NCBI GenBank assembly: GCA_010093485.1
Contig: MU001511.1
Coordinates: forward strand, 434,001 to 498,000
Source of the DNA: Karstenula rhodostoma CBS 690.94
Lineage: Eukaryota > Ascomycota > Dothideomycetes > Pleosporales > Didymosphaeriaceae
Length of the DNA: 64,000 nucleotides
Direction of reading: 5' to 3'
The position numbers and the translations under genes were made by a program. Below, piece after piece: positions 15,171 to 28,928 of the stretch (the first letter of the stretch is position 1; every line of letters begins with the position of its first letter). Below the pieces are notes generated by a model. It was given only the letters and a program-made list of their open reading frames with translations. It had not been told where the DNA came from and ran no database searches.

Positions 15171-15747
15171 GCAAGGCCCTATCCGCTGCATCATCCTGGA
15201 CGCTCGCTATCGCTGCACCTCTCTTTGGTCGACACTCGCAGCGCTTCGCTTGGCCTGCTCTTTAGGACCACCTGCCGCCCAGTGGGCTTCTCTCCCTGCG
15301 CCGCTGCTGCATATTAGTTGGGCACTCCGCCGTCTCCTGCTCGTCACCTAGGCCCGTCCCCTAGGCCAGCGGGAGGCTCTCAACGGTACGTGCTGTTACT
15401 TTGCTTTCCTGGTTTGACGTCGTGCTGCTAGTCACTCGCTTTTCCTACCGCATTTCTTCAAACCCCCCAACCAGCTTGCGAGACACCTCCGACCCCCGTC
15501 TACTATGCCAGACAGAATCTCGCAAACTACGCACGCGCATCGTACTGACCTTCCCAGGCTTGCAGGCGGTTGCAGACCCTAAAACGCCCGCGCCTCCACG
15601 GAACAACAAACGCGGCCGCACCCCTCTTCACACGCTCAAGTCCCTCCTCGACCCCCACCACCGCCGCCACACGTGGCCATACCGCGACCGCTGCCCTCGA
15701 AATAGCCTTGGGCCCTACATGCAGTTGCTGTCTGCTAGCGAAGAACC

Positions 15748-18342
15748 ATGGACACAGAAGATGGACAGTATTTCATAAAGGTATGCGCTCTTACTTTGAA
15801 CGCGGGGCACTGCATACCTGGGTCCAGTCCTTGGAAACGACACCTTCCCGAGGGGTCAGGCGCATTGGGCCACTGCTCCGACAGGAGTCGAAGACTCAGG
15901 AACTCAGACCCCGCTACTTTCCTGTGGAACCACCCTGCTGAGCAGCCCCGCGCGGTACGGTACTCAAGACTTTGGCTGACAACAGTATAGAATTTAGCGT
16001 ACTTTGTACGGACTCACGAAAAGGCACTTGCAAATGCCCTGCAGCTGCAACGCCAAGCGCCCCGCCATGGCCAGAGCAACTCCGTCTCCTTGCCCACGGG
16101 CACCAGCTCTACGACGTCCACGTCCAGCGTGTGGGCGGCCGCGCTGTCTCTCCCCTCGCTGACCTTCACGTCGCCCACGCTTAAGCCGGCGAAACTCACC
16201 CTCACCCCGCACCATCTCTTCTACCTTCTATCCCAATTCGAGGATCTGAACATCGCCGTTGGACCTATGAATGTTCGGTTGGAGAACATACACACTGATG
16301 CGTCGCCGACCAACTACGTGTCGTTTCTTAGCACTGCCCAGCGCAACAAGCAACGGCCTTCCGACCGCGACTCGATCCACTCCGTCTCCAGCATACGTAG
16401 CGTGATGTCTGGCATGTCTTCGTTGTGGTCATCTCTCCGCTTGTCATCCAACAGTGACGCCAAGAAGGAAAAGCAGAAAGCACAACTCGAGGAGGATATC
16501 AAATATCTATACTCTGCGTTTACAAAGATACCGTGCCTAAGACTCGCGCCTGACCATAAAGCGCGCCTTATTGCTGGATATGAAGAGTTCCCGTTCGACA
16601 GCGCAGTACCTTTACATGCTTTCAAAAACGTCACGGCTCTTGAAATCTACGATGTCGACTTCCGCCAATTCTACGGATGGGACCGTCTTGCGGACAACCT
16701 GCGCAGTCTCACGGTCAAGAGAGCCGGCGTTGACGATCCTGCCGACCTTCTTATCAACATCGTTCTCGACGACATGGACAAGCGACGCCGCCGTTCGGCC
16801 AAAACACATTCCTCGCCTGCTATCCCATGGCAAGCCGGCAGTCCCGCCAATAAACATGCTCAGCTTGCACGTTCGGACTCACCTCCATCGTCACCTACCG
16901 CACTTGGTAAGCAAGCTACTAGTCCACGGAACTCGGCTTTGATGCGAGATGGATCCAGGGCCTCTGTGCAACGACAACGTAGCGTTTCGCCCTCGAGACC
17001 GGCGAGCTCTCGCCATTCGTCGACTCGTCTCTACGGCACGAACAGCGCGCCCAACATCCGCCGTTCATCCGGTAGCTCGGGATCTAGCGTGCGCTCGACT
17101 ACTCCACGTGGAAGCTCGTCCAACCTCCTTTCGCTGGGCTGGTTTCCTTCGACTAAATGGCGGTTCCTTCGGCATTTGAGTCTAGCTGACAATGCTCTCA
17201 CCAACATTCCAGCGGCCAGTCTCGCACCTTTGGCGAACACCCTGCAATCGCTCGATATCTCAGCCAACCTCTTTGCCGAGATACCGGATAGCCTTGCGAC
17301 TTTGTCTTGCCTTCGTGCGCTCAATCTATCCAACTGTATGATAAGCAGCTTGCATTCCTTGGGACGGAACCCGCTGCCTGCAATCACGACACTTAATCTG
17401 CGTTCTAATCGGCTGACATCGCTTGCCGGCATCGAGCGACTGTTGTCATTAGAGCGCATCGATCTACGGGATAACAAATTGACCGATCCGACCGAGGTTG
17501 CCAGACTCACCGGCGTGCCGTACATTACTGAGATCTTCGTCCACAGGAACCCCTTCTGTAAGTCCTATAGTAACTATAGGGTCACTGTGTTCAACCTCTT
17601 CCGTAAGACTCCGGGCTACAGCGAGGATATCAAGATCGACTCCACGCTCCCTAGCAGCGCCGAACGGAAGCAGCTAGTGGACAGAGTACCGGAGCTTCCC
17701 AGTGTTCCTGTAGTGAAGCCTCCACCAGAGGACGAAACGCCTCCGCCTCCCACTCCCCCCAAGGTTGTGAAGGCGCTTGATGCTGCCGATCTGGCCGAAA
17801 GTCCACGCACCTCGCTCCATCGATCGAAGAGTGGAAAGAGTGGACAAGGCTCACATAGGAAGAAAAAGGTGCCCAAGCGAAGAATCGTTGAACTCACACA
17901 GGGGGAGGCCCTGCAGACAACCGATGTCACTCCGCCACCGAGTTACAGCACGGACGACAATCTATCAAAGCCCAAACCAACTGTATCGACAGAGTCTGCA
18001 CCACGTCTGGAGGCTCCCAAGAGCGAAACCAGTCCAGGTGATCCATCAAAAACACTTCCACAGTTGGACACCGGAGTCAGAGCTCCTAGCGGGACTACGG
18101 CGCAGGCCACAAGCCCCCCAGAGTTCGATGTCACTAGCGACCTGTACAAGAGGAAGATTGAAGCCCTTCGACAAGACTTTGGCAACAACTGGCTGAGCGC
18201 GCTTGGCGACGAAGGCTGGGATGCCAAATCCGTGGCCAGCATCCCCTCTACGCACAGCGGTTTCACATCGCCCATTATTAGGCCGGCCATGGCTCGCACT
18301 CCTAGTCAAGGCATCGTTTCTGGGGGACGAACACTTGGCTAG
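15748..18342 (+). CDS. Leucine-rich-repeat protein, fungal family of unknown role
   Basis: Two exons, 15748-15780 and 15991-18342, separated by a 210-base intron (GTATGC..TATAG); 794 aa. The short first exon encodes MDTEDGQYFIK and leads into NLAYFVRTHEKALANALQLQ. Upstream of the repeats are a low-complexity region and a conserved-looking block (NIAVGPMNVRLENIHTDASP, about 75-95). The LRR array lies at about 400-535, with units such as LRHLSLADNALTNIP, LQSLDISANLFAEIP, ITTLNLRSNRLTSLAG and LERIDLRDNKLT, closed by a cap with HRNPFCKSYSNYRVTVFNLF. The C-terminal 250 residues are Ser/Pro/Lys-rich with a PKRRI basic patch. The N-terminal block plus LRR and cap arrangement recalls LKB1-interacting LIP1/STK11IP-type proteins, but I cannot prove this. 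Probably a cytosolic scaffold (inference). Confidence 0.88.
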
Positions 18343-20493
18343 CTGCCCACTCCACAACATACCCGGAAACTTTGTGCTTTCTAGCCGCACTTTGTGTGGC
18401 CCTTTTTGAAACCTAGCGATACCCCCCGTCTGCTTTTTGCATCTTATGCGCTCTTGGCTCTTTCGAGTTGTCATGTGTGGATGATGTTTTGCGTCTAGTT
18501 CTTTTCGGTCATCTAGATCTTTGTGTTCGCATGGTGTTGGGTGGGCAGGGTTCCTCTCTCGAGCGACGAGACCACGCTCGTTGTATCGATAATCATGCTC
18601 TCTTTTGCGCTTGTTTCGTTGGCGGCATTCTTCTCAAAAAGGACTGTTCGGCTGGCGTTTTCTGCATTCCAGCACGTGGTTGATGCATTGTACTCGGTTG
18701 TTTCTCTTGCTCTTTTGCGATAACGATGGTTGTATCATTTTCCGGCGTTCTTGTTTGCGGTCTCTCTTTGATGTGTTAGATGCAATGTTACACGGCCTCT
18801 CTTCTCTTTGCGACAAGCAGTGGAATACAGACAAGAGGTGGCAGGCGTTTTTTGCTGCGAAGGATGTGGTTTCGTGCATAATGAGGAGTTGGAGTTGAGG
18901 TGGATAGCGCTCGGATTGGTAGACCTTTTGCATCAACAAGAAGAATTCTGGTTCCCTGGGAAAAATGAGGAGAAGCAGTGACTGCGACGCTTGTGTGGGA
19001 GTGATGAACCAGACGCAAGCCCCGACCGGTCAGATACAATGTGTGTGATCGGATGCAAGGCGCATCAGTTGTAAGCATGCGCTAATTGGTGGGCGATTCG
19101 TCCCACATGCAAGTGCCGACAGGGGTATATAGGACGTGGGTGCCCAGGTGAAGAGCCGTGCACGTGATTTACGACGTCATAATGTATACAGAAGTACTCT
19201 CCAGACCAGGTGTACATATGCAGCTTGCTCGGGTTTGATTTCAAAGACCAACGGTGAGCGAATTTCGATAGTTGAAGCTGCATGCAGCTATGTCTTAAGG
19301 GGCTCTCTAGGTGCCTAGCAAAGAACCATGGAACGCGCGCCGCCGCTGGGACGGGGCATAAGCGGCTGTGCAGAGGGCTAGAACTGCATGTTTTGGGAGA
19401 ACAACAATCATCTGGATCGTGCGAGGAAGGATCAAAGGGCTCAGGGGGAAGGAGAGAGGCCGGTTTACGCGTCCAGGTGCTGATCGCTCCACTGTTTTCT
19501 GCGGGCGTGTGTAATGTGGCATTGTAAGTGAGCTATAGGCGGGCGTGGGAATCGTGGGTTAGGGCAAGTCTGATGCGGCCGCACTTCGTGGGAATAAGGG
19601 AAGACGACGGCGCGAAAGAGTCACGGTTGGGCACGGTGACTGTCCAGCGTGCGCTGTACGAGCATTGTGTATACAGCCAAAACTGGCATGTGGTGTTTTG
19701 CGGCATTCACAGTTTTCTTTTTGAGTCCCAGCGCCGCCTTTAGGTCTAGTTCACAATTGCCAAGCACGCCCGAAGCGCGAAACCAAACCTCGCCCAACTT
19801 CAGTGAGCCCACAGCGCCCACGATCGCCCCCCAAACTTGCAACCCCAAACTGACCGTACCCTCACACCCAACTCAGCGTCGCAGCAGCAAGCCCGCCTAA
19901 GCAGCCCCCAACGCACTCCGTCGCGAGCAGCCTCCGCAACGCCTACAAAGGCGGTGAAGTCACAGCAGCCCACCCCGACAGGCTCCTCCCTCGACAACAA
20001 CGCTTCCCGCACCCACGTCCCTCGCGCGCCCGCCCTCGGCAACTGGGCAGCCTCAGGTATCTTCCTGGTTGACATCTGCAATTGATCTGCTCGACCCGTA
20101 GCTGCCGACAAAGTCGCGTGCCTCCGGCGATACCGCACTGCCGCCCTTGACGGCCTTCGAGCTGCTCTCTGCACGCGAGCGACCCTCAACTCCAGTGTTT
20201 CATTCGCGAATCTAGCCTAGAGGTACGTTGAGCTCTCCATTCACCGCAGCACGTCTGGGCACGAGGGACGTGCCCACGACTCGGCGACGCTGCGTCCGTG
20301 CCTTAACGGTCGCCGGGCTGCGATTTTCCGCCGCGACCCAACGCTTCTTTTTCATAACAAACTTATTAACGCGCACCACAGGGAACACAACACCACCACT
20401 CCCGCGTCAGTACCCTCCCTCACCCCGCGCGAGGTACGCCCTCGCTCGCAGGTTTTTCCATCATCACACCCGAGCCCGTAGCAAGTCACAGCT
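18343..20493. other. 2.1-kb intergenic region between LRR and PP1 genes
   Basis: LRR 3' region followed by the presumed PP1 promoter and leader; the latter (about 19800-20490) is C-rich. No supported gene. Confidence 0.5.
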
Positions 20494-21639
<1,146 letters not shown>

Positions 21640-23164
21640 TCCACACCACATCACAGAACTATTACGAACTTCCCGTGTAGCAGGTTTGGGCGTCGATAAA
21701 CGATGCTATATTGTTACGCCCTCCCCGAGTCGGACGCCGAATCATACTCAGCGAAAATCGTCCCCGCATCAATCGATATCGTTCCCCACCTTCCTTTTTC
21801 GGCACCCAACCCCCACCGACCATCACGACTTTTCAGTCTCTTTCGAATACGTTTACGCGACTACGGCACGGATGCTACGATTAGCTGTCTCATACTGCAT
21901 TCACATGCTGACATTGGCCATGGCTCGAGCGGCGCTCGCGCTTATGGTTCGGTTAAAGAGGCAGCAGCAACGGTGTTCAAGAACGTCTTCCTGTTAGGGA
22001 GGCATTCTGCCGGGTTTTTCAAAAGACACGAATTACGGTCGGGCACCTTACGACTTTCATATAGACATATAAAAGGTCGGATGGGGGCCAAGGGCTGCGA
22101 AAGACGAGGGCAACAGCTAGCGACTTGAAGGCCGGGCGGCGATGGTTTTGCGAGCTTCTTGGTTCATCTCTTGTGGCGACCATGGCACTTCCGGGTTTGA
22201 TGGGCGCCTTTTTCCACGTCAGTCGTTTAACCACACCAACAACCAATCACCTCTTTTTCCTAATTTTTCCATTTTCTTTTACTAGTGTTAGTGTCGGCTT
22301 TACTTTGGCTTGGTCGAGTGTTGCGTGCAACTGAGACGGGTCTCGCGGGGATGTACGCTACGGGATGGGGGACCATGGGTGTCTTGTCGGGCTGGAGAAA
22401 TGACATGCGTTTTATACATTGTTGGCGTTGTGTTGTGCCTGTGCGTGTGATGTGTGTGTGTGTGTGTGTGTGTGTGCTGTGATTAAGAGGTGGGGGGATT
22501 CTGCATGTCCGAGACCCTTTGTGTTGACTGCAACTTAGGCGCAAGTATTTAAAGGTGTCCTGCTGCCATGTCCCCTTGTCCTGACCGCGCGTCGACCTAC
22601 TTGTGTGAAGAGCGTGGGTTGGTGGGGATGCTGGAGTGAGACTTTGTTGTAGTGGGTGGTGGGAGGTGGTACGTTCTATGTCAGTGGTCACGGTGGATTT
22701 GGGAAACGTGTCAGCGGTTCAGAACGCAAATTTTTCTTTTAATGTTATTAGTTGCTATTTCTACATGATCTAGAAGACTTTGGGAAAACACATCCTCGCT
22801 CATCGGCGTTTTGCCGCGGTTTGCAAAAGCTTTCCTCACTCGTACTTGTGTTACTTTTGAACAGTAGCTTGGGTCGTAGGACGCGCTGTGCGTGTCTTTG
22901 GGTAAGATGTCTGGGTATGTACGTATAGTGGAAGGAGAGAAAAGAAAGTGTCTTGGGGTTTTGTTTTTGGATGTAAGAACGAGAAGATACAGTCCGGTAT
23001 AGTCTGCATCTCTGTATCGTACAAGAAGTGTAATTCCGTAAAAGAGTTCTCCTGGGCTTGACAAGAGAGTTGAATATCCAGAGTTAGCCTTTGTTGTCCC
23101 GTCTGCGGTGCAGAACCAATGTCAGCTATACGCTTCCTCCAGGTCCTCAAGTGACTTTATTTGT
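21640..23164. other. 1.5-kb intergenic region (convergent 3' ends)
   Basis: Lies between the PP1 stop and the stop of the minus-strand DUF7587-type gene, so it holds two terminators/3' UTRs. Contains a GT microsatellite at 22450-22477. No gene seen. Confidence 0.5.
22450..22477. repeat. TG dinucleotide microsatellite
   Basis: Uninterrupted TG run of about 14 units between convergent genes. Confidence 0.92.
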
Positions 23165-25487
23165 TCAGCTGCGTCGACGTCTAAAGCCGGGACGACGGCG
23201 ACTTGAATAATAGGCGATGTTATAGGCACCGCGCTCGCATCCGGTGAGGAAGGCCTGCATGACATCCTGGAGGAGCAAAGTCTGTGAACCAAGAGCTAGA
23301 GCGAATGCCTGGGCGATGGAGCTCCGGGTGTGGATGTCGTCTGGGATGCCGGAAAGCGACCATCCATCTACCATGACCTGGCAGAACTCTGCTATGTACT
23401 CTGCTCTTGCGACTGAAGAGTGGAGATTAAGGCCTTTGGCTATTACCGCCATCGAACGGGCTATGTCGTGGCTTAGTGTAATGCCCTGGGCTTTCAGTGC
23501 GTTGGTTAAGTCGAACACTGTCCGATCTGGTTTGAAATCGTTCGAGTTAAGGAGGACGTTGCCAGCTGGGTGGGCCGTAACGGCAGCCGCGAGCTCGGAT
23601 AGCGACCCGTGATGGAGGATTGCAGCCATTGGGATGGAGCCGAAGATCTGGAAGTACAGTTAGCCTTGGTCTTGTTCTGTTTGAACTGAGAATGCTGTAC
23701 CAGGACCTCGGCCGTTCCACGGTAGCGAGCCCAGCCTACTTGGCCTATTGACTTCAACTCTCGGAGGGTGTCCGATGCTTTGAGCTGCTTCCAGGGTTCT
23801 TGGAGACTGGCAGCTGAAAGATCTATAAGGGCGATTTGCGGGTCGATCATGTTGCTGTGAAACAGGGCTGTTAGAAACTGTAGCAACGATTGACCTAGAT
23901 TGTGTGTACTTACGTGGCATATGAGAGGCATTGGATCAATGACGTTGCGCAAGAAATGTATGCCGAGGCGTTGCCTTTCTTGTTGAGATGGATGTTTGTT
24001 AGAAGCAGATGGCAATGTCTGCCATCTATGGTGTCTAGCTGTGGCGCAGGAAGCAAGGGGCCTTGCCATATAGAGTGCATGTCTGAAACAAACCCCCTCT
24101 CTGGATCGAATAATGTACGTCTGAGGCTGGTTAGATGGATGCTAAGAGATAAAGGAGTGGGTGTTCCTTACGAATTCTTGTCCCATACCCTGAAGGCGAT
24201 ATGACTGGGCTGTTGCGGACGATTTCGTGGTGTCTCCGGTGTACGAGAAAGCCCTTCATAACTCTCCAAGTCGACCTCATGCTCCTCTGCTTCCTGGACA
24301 GGAATTGCGATACCTCCAAGCTTCCATCGACTTGTGCTAAGAGATAGTTGCAGGTTATAGCTTAGTGGATGATCGTTCATGAAGCGGGCCTTACGCATCA
24401 GCAGCTTGAACTGACGACAGGTGTATCTTGATCGCGCGGATTTCGCATTGCCAGAGGATACATGGGATTCTTCTCGCCGACGTTCAAGCACGATTCCGAC
24501 CGAGCTAGCGGCTTCTGTGACTGCAGCCCTGTTTGCAGAGAAATCATCGTTAGGATCGTTAAGCGGCCATGTGAAGATATTGTGGCAGAAAGGGAAAGCC
24601 TCAGCTTTGTCCCGCAGGAACCTCTCCTGAGGCTTTACTTGCTTCGTGGTAGATAGATTCAGACTGTGCATCTTGTTGAAGACTTTAGTTATGTCAGCCG
24701 CATCGCCTTGGAAAAATCTGAACAATATGGCCAGATCATAACGCTGTTCTTCTGTCCAGGAGTGTCGTTGCGTACATTCGAGGTTTCTGAGGTCTTTTAA
24801 AGCTCGCTGCGCTTCGCTCAGTTTGAGTTTCGAGTACTTAGTTGAGATAGAAGTACACCTCTTCTCAACCGCGCTTCGTCCGAAATTTGGCTGTCGTAGC
24901 TTGCCATCGTCCTTCTTCTTTAACTTGCTGACTTTATGGATTGAATTCCGCTGACCACTGAACACACCTCTTTTGGGACAAGGCGTATCTGGTTCGTTGA
25001 TGAGGAAGTCGGTGCGGTCAGAATCGTAGCCTAAGTCGGTTGATGACAGATCAGAAAAGGCGAGAATATTCTTTGTCGAATATTTTCCCTCTTGGGAGTG
25101 CCGCTCCAACTGCTCGTACCATGCAATACTGCTGTTCGACGCTGAGCTTGTTGGTGTCAAGACCATATCGTCATTGTCATCGCGGAAAGTACTTGGTGAG
25201 TCGGATCGCGAGCCTGTGACGATGTTTGACGAAAGCTCAGCCAGTGGCGGGCGAATGCCGTGCCCAGGATGTTTGTTCTGATGGCCTATTACAAGCACCT
25301 TTGAGTAAGCAGATATACTCTACAGTAGATAACTGGCGCACTTACCGTTTGAATCGTTGACAGTTGACATTGGGGACATCAAATAGTTTACTGGGGACGG
25401 CTCTCTGAGACTGAAAGCGCGGTTCTTGCCCGGCACAAAGATCGCGACTCCGGCGTCGCAAGATTGCCAGGTACCAGCACCTATCAT
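23165..25487 (-). CDS. DUF7587-type fungal protein, function unknown
   Basis: Five exons give 699 aa: 25487-25346, 25285-24172, 24120-23914, 23854-23701, 23647-23165. Introns are 60, 51, 59 and 53 bases and every join keeps frame. The first 300 residues are polar and low-complexity. The conserved part begins HIAFRVWDKNSRTLFDPERG (about 405-425), the opening of the DUF7587 domain common in Aspergillus and Dothideomycetes. It continues through ISCATSLIQCLSYAT and RELKSIGQVGWARYRGTAEV to IFGSIPMAAI; these blocks only become continuous after splicing, which supports the model. The C-terminus is a helical segment ending in an Arg-rich SSRRRPGFRRRRS tail. The domain has an enzyme-like layout, but no activity is established and I see no proven catalytic set. 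The first exon and its TAG acceptor are the least certain part. Confidence 0.82.
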
Positions 25488-28400
25488 CTTGTGACAGTAA
25501 ACTAGTATACGAAAAGACGAATTTGTGTGCAAGAACAAGAAGAGAAGGGCAACACTAGTAGTAGAGTAGAGAATGGGTGAGTTAGAAGGAAGAGGATTGA
25601 GGACTGAGGAGAGCGGGAGGCAGAGCAAGTCCGCCGAACCTCGCTGGGAGCAAACGAAACTTTCCATCGTGACGCGTTCGCGTTCGCGTCGCAAGGACAC
25701 GTGTCGACGTGTCAAGGTGCGGGGAGCGGGGCGCAGGAGGAGAGGCAGTGAAGTGAAGGTAAGAGGATTGCAAACGCTCTGCCCAGTCTCCAACCAAGCG
25801 GACGAAGACAGAGCTAACCACCCAATAATAGCTATGACGAATGCAACATACTATTACCACTTACCTAGGCGTCCTATCTCTTGCAATACATAGCTGCTTT
25901 GTGAGAGGATGTTGCTCCAGTGTAATACCGAGCGCAGCATGCAGGTAGCCCAGATCTCTACCACGTATATCCTCTTATTCCTACCCAGGGAAGCAGGCAG
26001 TCTTTTAATACGAGCAGATACATACATCTTGTATATTTCTTGTATCTTGGGGTGCCTGTTTTATGTTACGAAGCACAGTACCCAACACTCGGTCTCACAA
26101 GCATAACCACAACCAGGAACCCCCTTGCCACTCCCTCCTACACCCACCCACCGCCTCTACCACACAAACGGCGCTGAGGTTTGGTCCCGCAGGCTTTAGC
26201 AGATAGCAGCATCACGAAATCAAACAGTCAATGCTGCGGATATCATTTAAAGGAGCTCTTCAGTCGTAGCCTAGCAGCGGACAAAAGACAGTTATACCGA
26301 GCTCTCCTGTCTTCGTACTTCGATTGTTGACTCTTCGTGTGCTTTTACAAGCCGCGGAAAAACACAGTACAGGAACTTAGTAGGGTGCTAAGATACAAAG
26401 ATTTCAAATAGCTTAAGAGTTATAGATTTTCTTTTATCCAGCGGGCACACATGGCCGGCTTCGTACTTGAGTACAATCGTCTTATACGGCAACGATAGTC
26501 AAAACTCAAGTACATAGACCAAAAATTTTCGACGCCTTGTCGACTCTCCATCGTCGGATTTCTTGTGTGTCAGCGGGCACGCGCTAAGCCCGTTTCGGCT
26601 AGTCTTTCGCTAGTTCCTTTTCGGTTAGCTTTGCGCTACGCCCTCTTTGGTTAGCCTGCGCACAGACGCTGGGCGCGCCTTAGCCGCTTTTTTGGTCCCC
26701 CATTGTTCGTGCATTGGCAAAAGCACAACGCGCCTTTTTGTCCCCCCTACTTCATTGAGTCACCCTACCTCATAGTGAATCTCTACAATATAGACCAGAA
26801 AAGCGCTAGGTACCACCAACAGTGCCTCAAGAGTTTCGACGACTTCCACATTGGTGTTCTCATGTACCCTATTATTCTGCAGATACATGACAGCGAAGCA
26901 TGCCGTAGCTTGCGAAGCCGCTGTCCATGCACATCTTACGGAGGACAGAAGCTCGAATATCCGCCAACGCTCGACGTCCACATACCCATATCCACACATC
27001 AACCCAATCACCAAATCGACCCCATCCCCACCGTCTACATTATCCCCCGCCATCCCCCCTTCCCGCCAGCAACCCAACGCACCACTGTCCCAAGTCCACC
27101 CCTCTCTGAATTCCAATCCTTAACCCTACCCAGTCGATATACCATCAGCAAATGCCACCCTCCCTAGCTACCCAACCAGCCAGCCAGACTAGGCTTATAC
27201 GCAGCCTCGACCAGCAGCCCGGCGCCCGAGGAACCACCCCGCGTGATGTGCTACCCGTACCGCGCGGTCGGGAGCGCTGCCAAGTGGCTGGGTTACGCTT
27301 AGTAGACGGTTGGGGATCGGTGGGTGCGAGGTGAGGATGCGTGCGGTCGGTTGGGCGGGTGGGATGAGAACGGGTGGCAGGAGGAGGCCACAGGTGCCGT
27401 GGGCGTCTTAGTGGAGAATCAGATCACTGAGGTGAAGGAGAGGGATGCCGCGGTGTGTGTGGGGCAAAAGAGAGCATCTCTGAAGATCAACCAAGGAAGC
27501 CGTGCGACATGACGGCACAGGACAGGACGGTTCGACTCGCCTGCCCCTACCCTGCCCTACCCTTCACCGCGGAGTCCGACTGTCTCGCACAGAGAACAGC
27601 ACAGCAAGTTACGAGGCTGCATCAGCCGCGCTGCCACCCAAGCCACGACGCAAGTGAGCGCGGTGAACAGCGCATCCCGTCGACCAGGGTACCGCTTCAG
27701 GTTGCCTCACCTCACGCAGACTCGAGCGCCTCCCCACGCATGCAGTCCTCTACCCTCGCCAGAAGCAATATACAGCACCTAGCATCTCGTATCCGCGCCG
27801 CTGCCCCGGAGCCCTACATCCCTCCGCCGGCGCAAGCGCCGCTGCCGCGAACTCTAACCTGCTTACTGATGGCACGCCGTGCCCGGTTCAGGAAGCTGTA
27901 TGTGGTCATATGCGTAGGGATACGCTGGCATTCACGCTCGCCACAGGCTGGATGCAGTGTCTCTCTCGTACATGCATGCTCTGTATATTAATGCTATCTA
28001 TATGTACGAACACGATACGACGCAGCGGTCTGGATATGATATGATATACGAGGAAACGAAATGTCGATCAGCACCGACATATAACCATGTGCCACAGTGG
28101 TGTGTGGCCCACGGCTTACTGAGCACGCAGGGTCCACCGCACGCCATCGCATGTCCGGGAAAGGGGCGCGGAGTATACTAATAGCAATACGTGCGAGATT
28201 GCTAAGGTGTGATTGGAGTTGGCGTAATGGAGAGTGGTGCATATGTCGGGGCGGAAGGTTGTACAGAGATAGGAGCAAGACGGACGCCCAGATGCTAAGA
28301 AGATTCCCATGAGTTGATGAGAGAACGAATATTTGGGCTATCGGCACAAGGGTCCACGGCCACCAGTCAGTCGACGGTCGGTAATACCACGACTTGCAAG

Positions 28401-28928
28401 ATTTGACAGGCTACTCCAATGAAGGGATGTCGTTGGCGCTGTACTGTCCGGAGCTGGCGGTGGCGGACATAGTGGCGCTCTCTTAATTCGCAACACACGA
28501 ATCTCATGCTAGGTCTTGGAGCAGGCCTGCAGTATGGGCACAATATTTGTCAGGTACTGCTTAGCTCTGTCTGCAAGCAAGCTTGCGGAAAGTGCCCTAA
28601 CTGAGATGGCCACATCAAACAAACAGTGAAACATGATATATCCCCCAAACAGCAACAGTCTATGTGCGGAGGAGAGGTATGCGTAAAGTTGGCTATTTTC
28701 AGAAGCTGTGCTAGAGCCTAGAAATGTGGCTGAAACGACTGGCGATGGCCTGTGCGGGCCATGGTCGATGTGGTCCTACGGCGGTGGCAAGGGTTGTTGG
28801 TCATTGATGACCAACGGCTCAAAAAGACGTTGACGTCCAAGGTGTATCGTGCTTGCCGTGATTCGTGCCACTGTACTAGTAATATCGTGAAACCAACTGA
28901 GGTGCTTTGTAAACCAGTTCGAGATTGC
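25488..28928. other. 3.4-kb repeat-bearing intergenic region
   Basis: No recognisable gene. The stretch 26200-26700 is richer in A/T, carries one copy of the dispersed repeat (26333-26377), and has two CAGCGGGCAC boxes at about 26439 and 26571 followed by degenerate TTTCGGTTAGC-type units. This looks like transposon or LTR debris. The 178-codon plus frame at 27455-27991 lacks any family signature. Confidence 0.45.
26333..26377 (+). repeat. Dispersed repeat, copy A
   Basis: Shares the core ACAAGCCGCGG then AAAACACAGTA and AGGAACT with copies at 40864-40911 (minus), 43286-43325 and 54685-54741. Diverged copy of an interspersed element. Confidence 0.6.

Larger units (their letters stand above)
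10050..15747. other. 5.7-kb gene-poor region
   Basis: No recognisable gene. Several weak items occur: a 110-codon minus-strand frame at 11549-11881 with a CGFCG...CHC pattern but no clear start or family; an AC-rich stretch at about 10900-11200; and the hydrophobic frame listed at 13043-13602. Microsatellites lie at 14666-14703, 15053-15096 and 15145-15170. The last part should be leader and promoter of the LRR gene starting at 15748. Confidence 0.4.
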
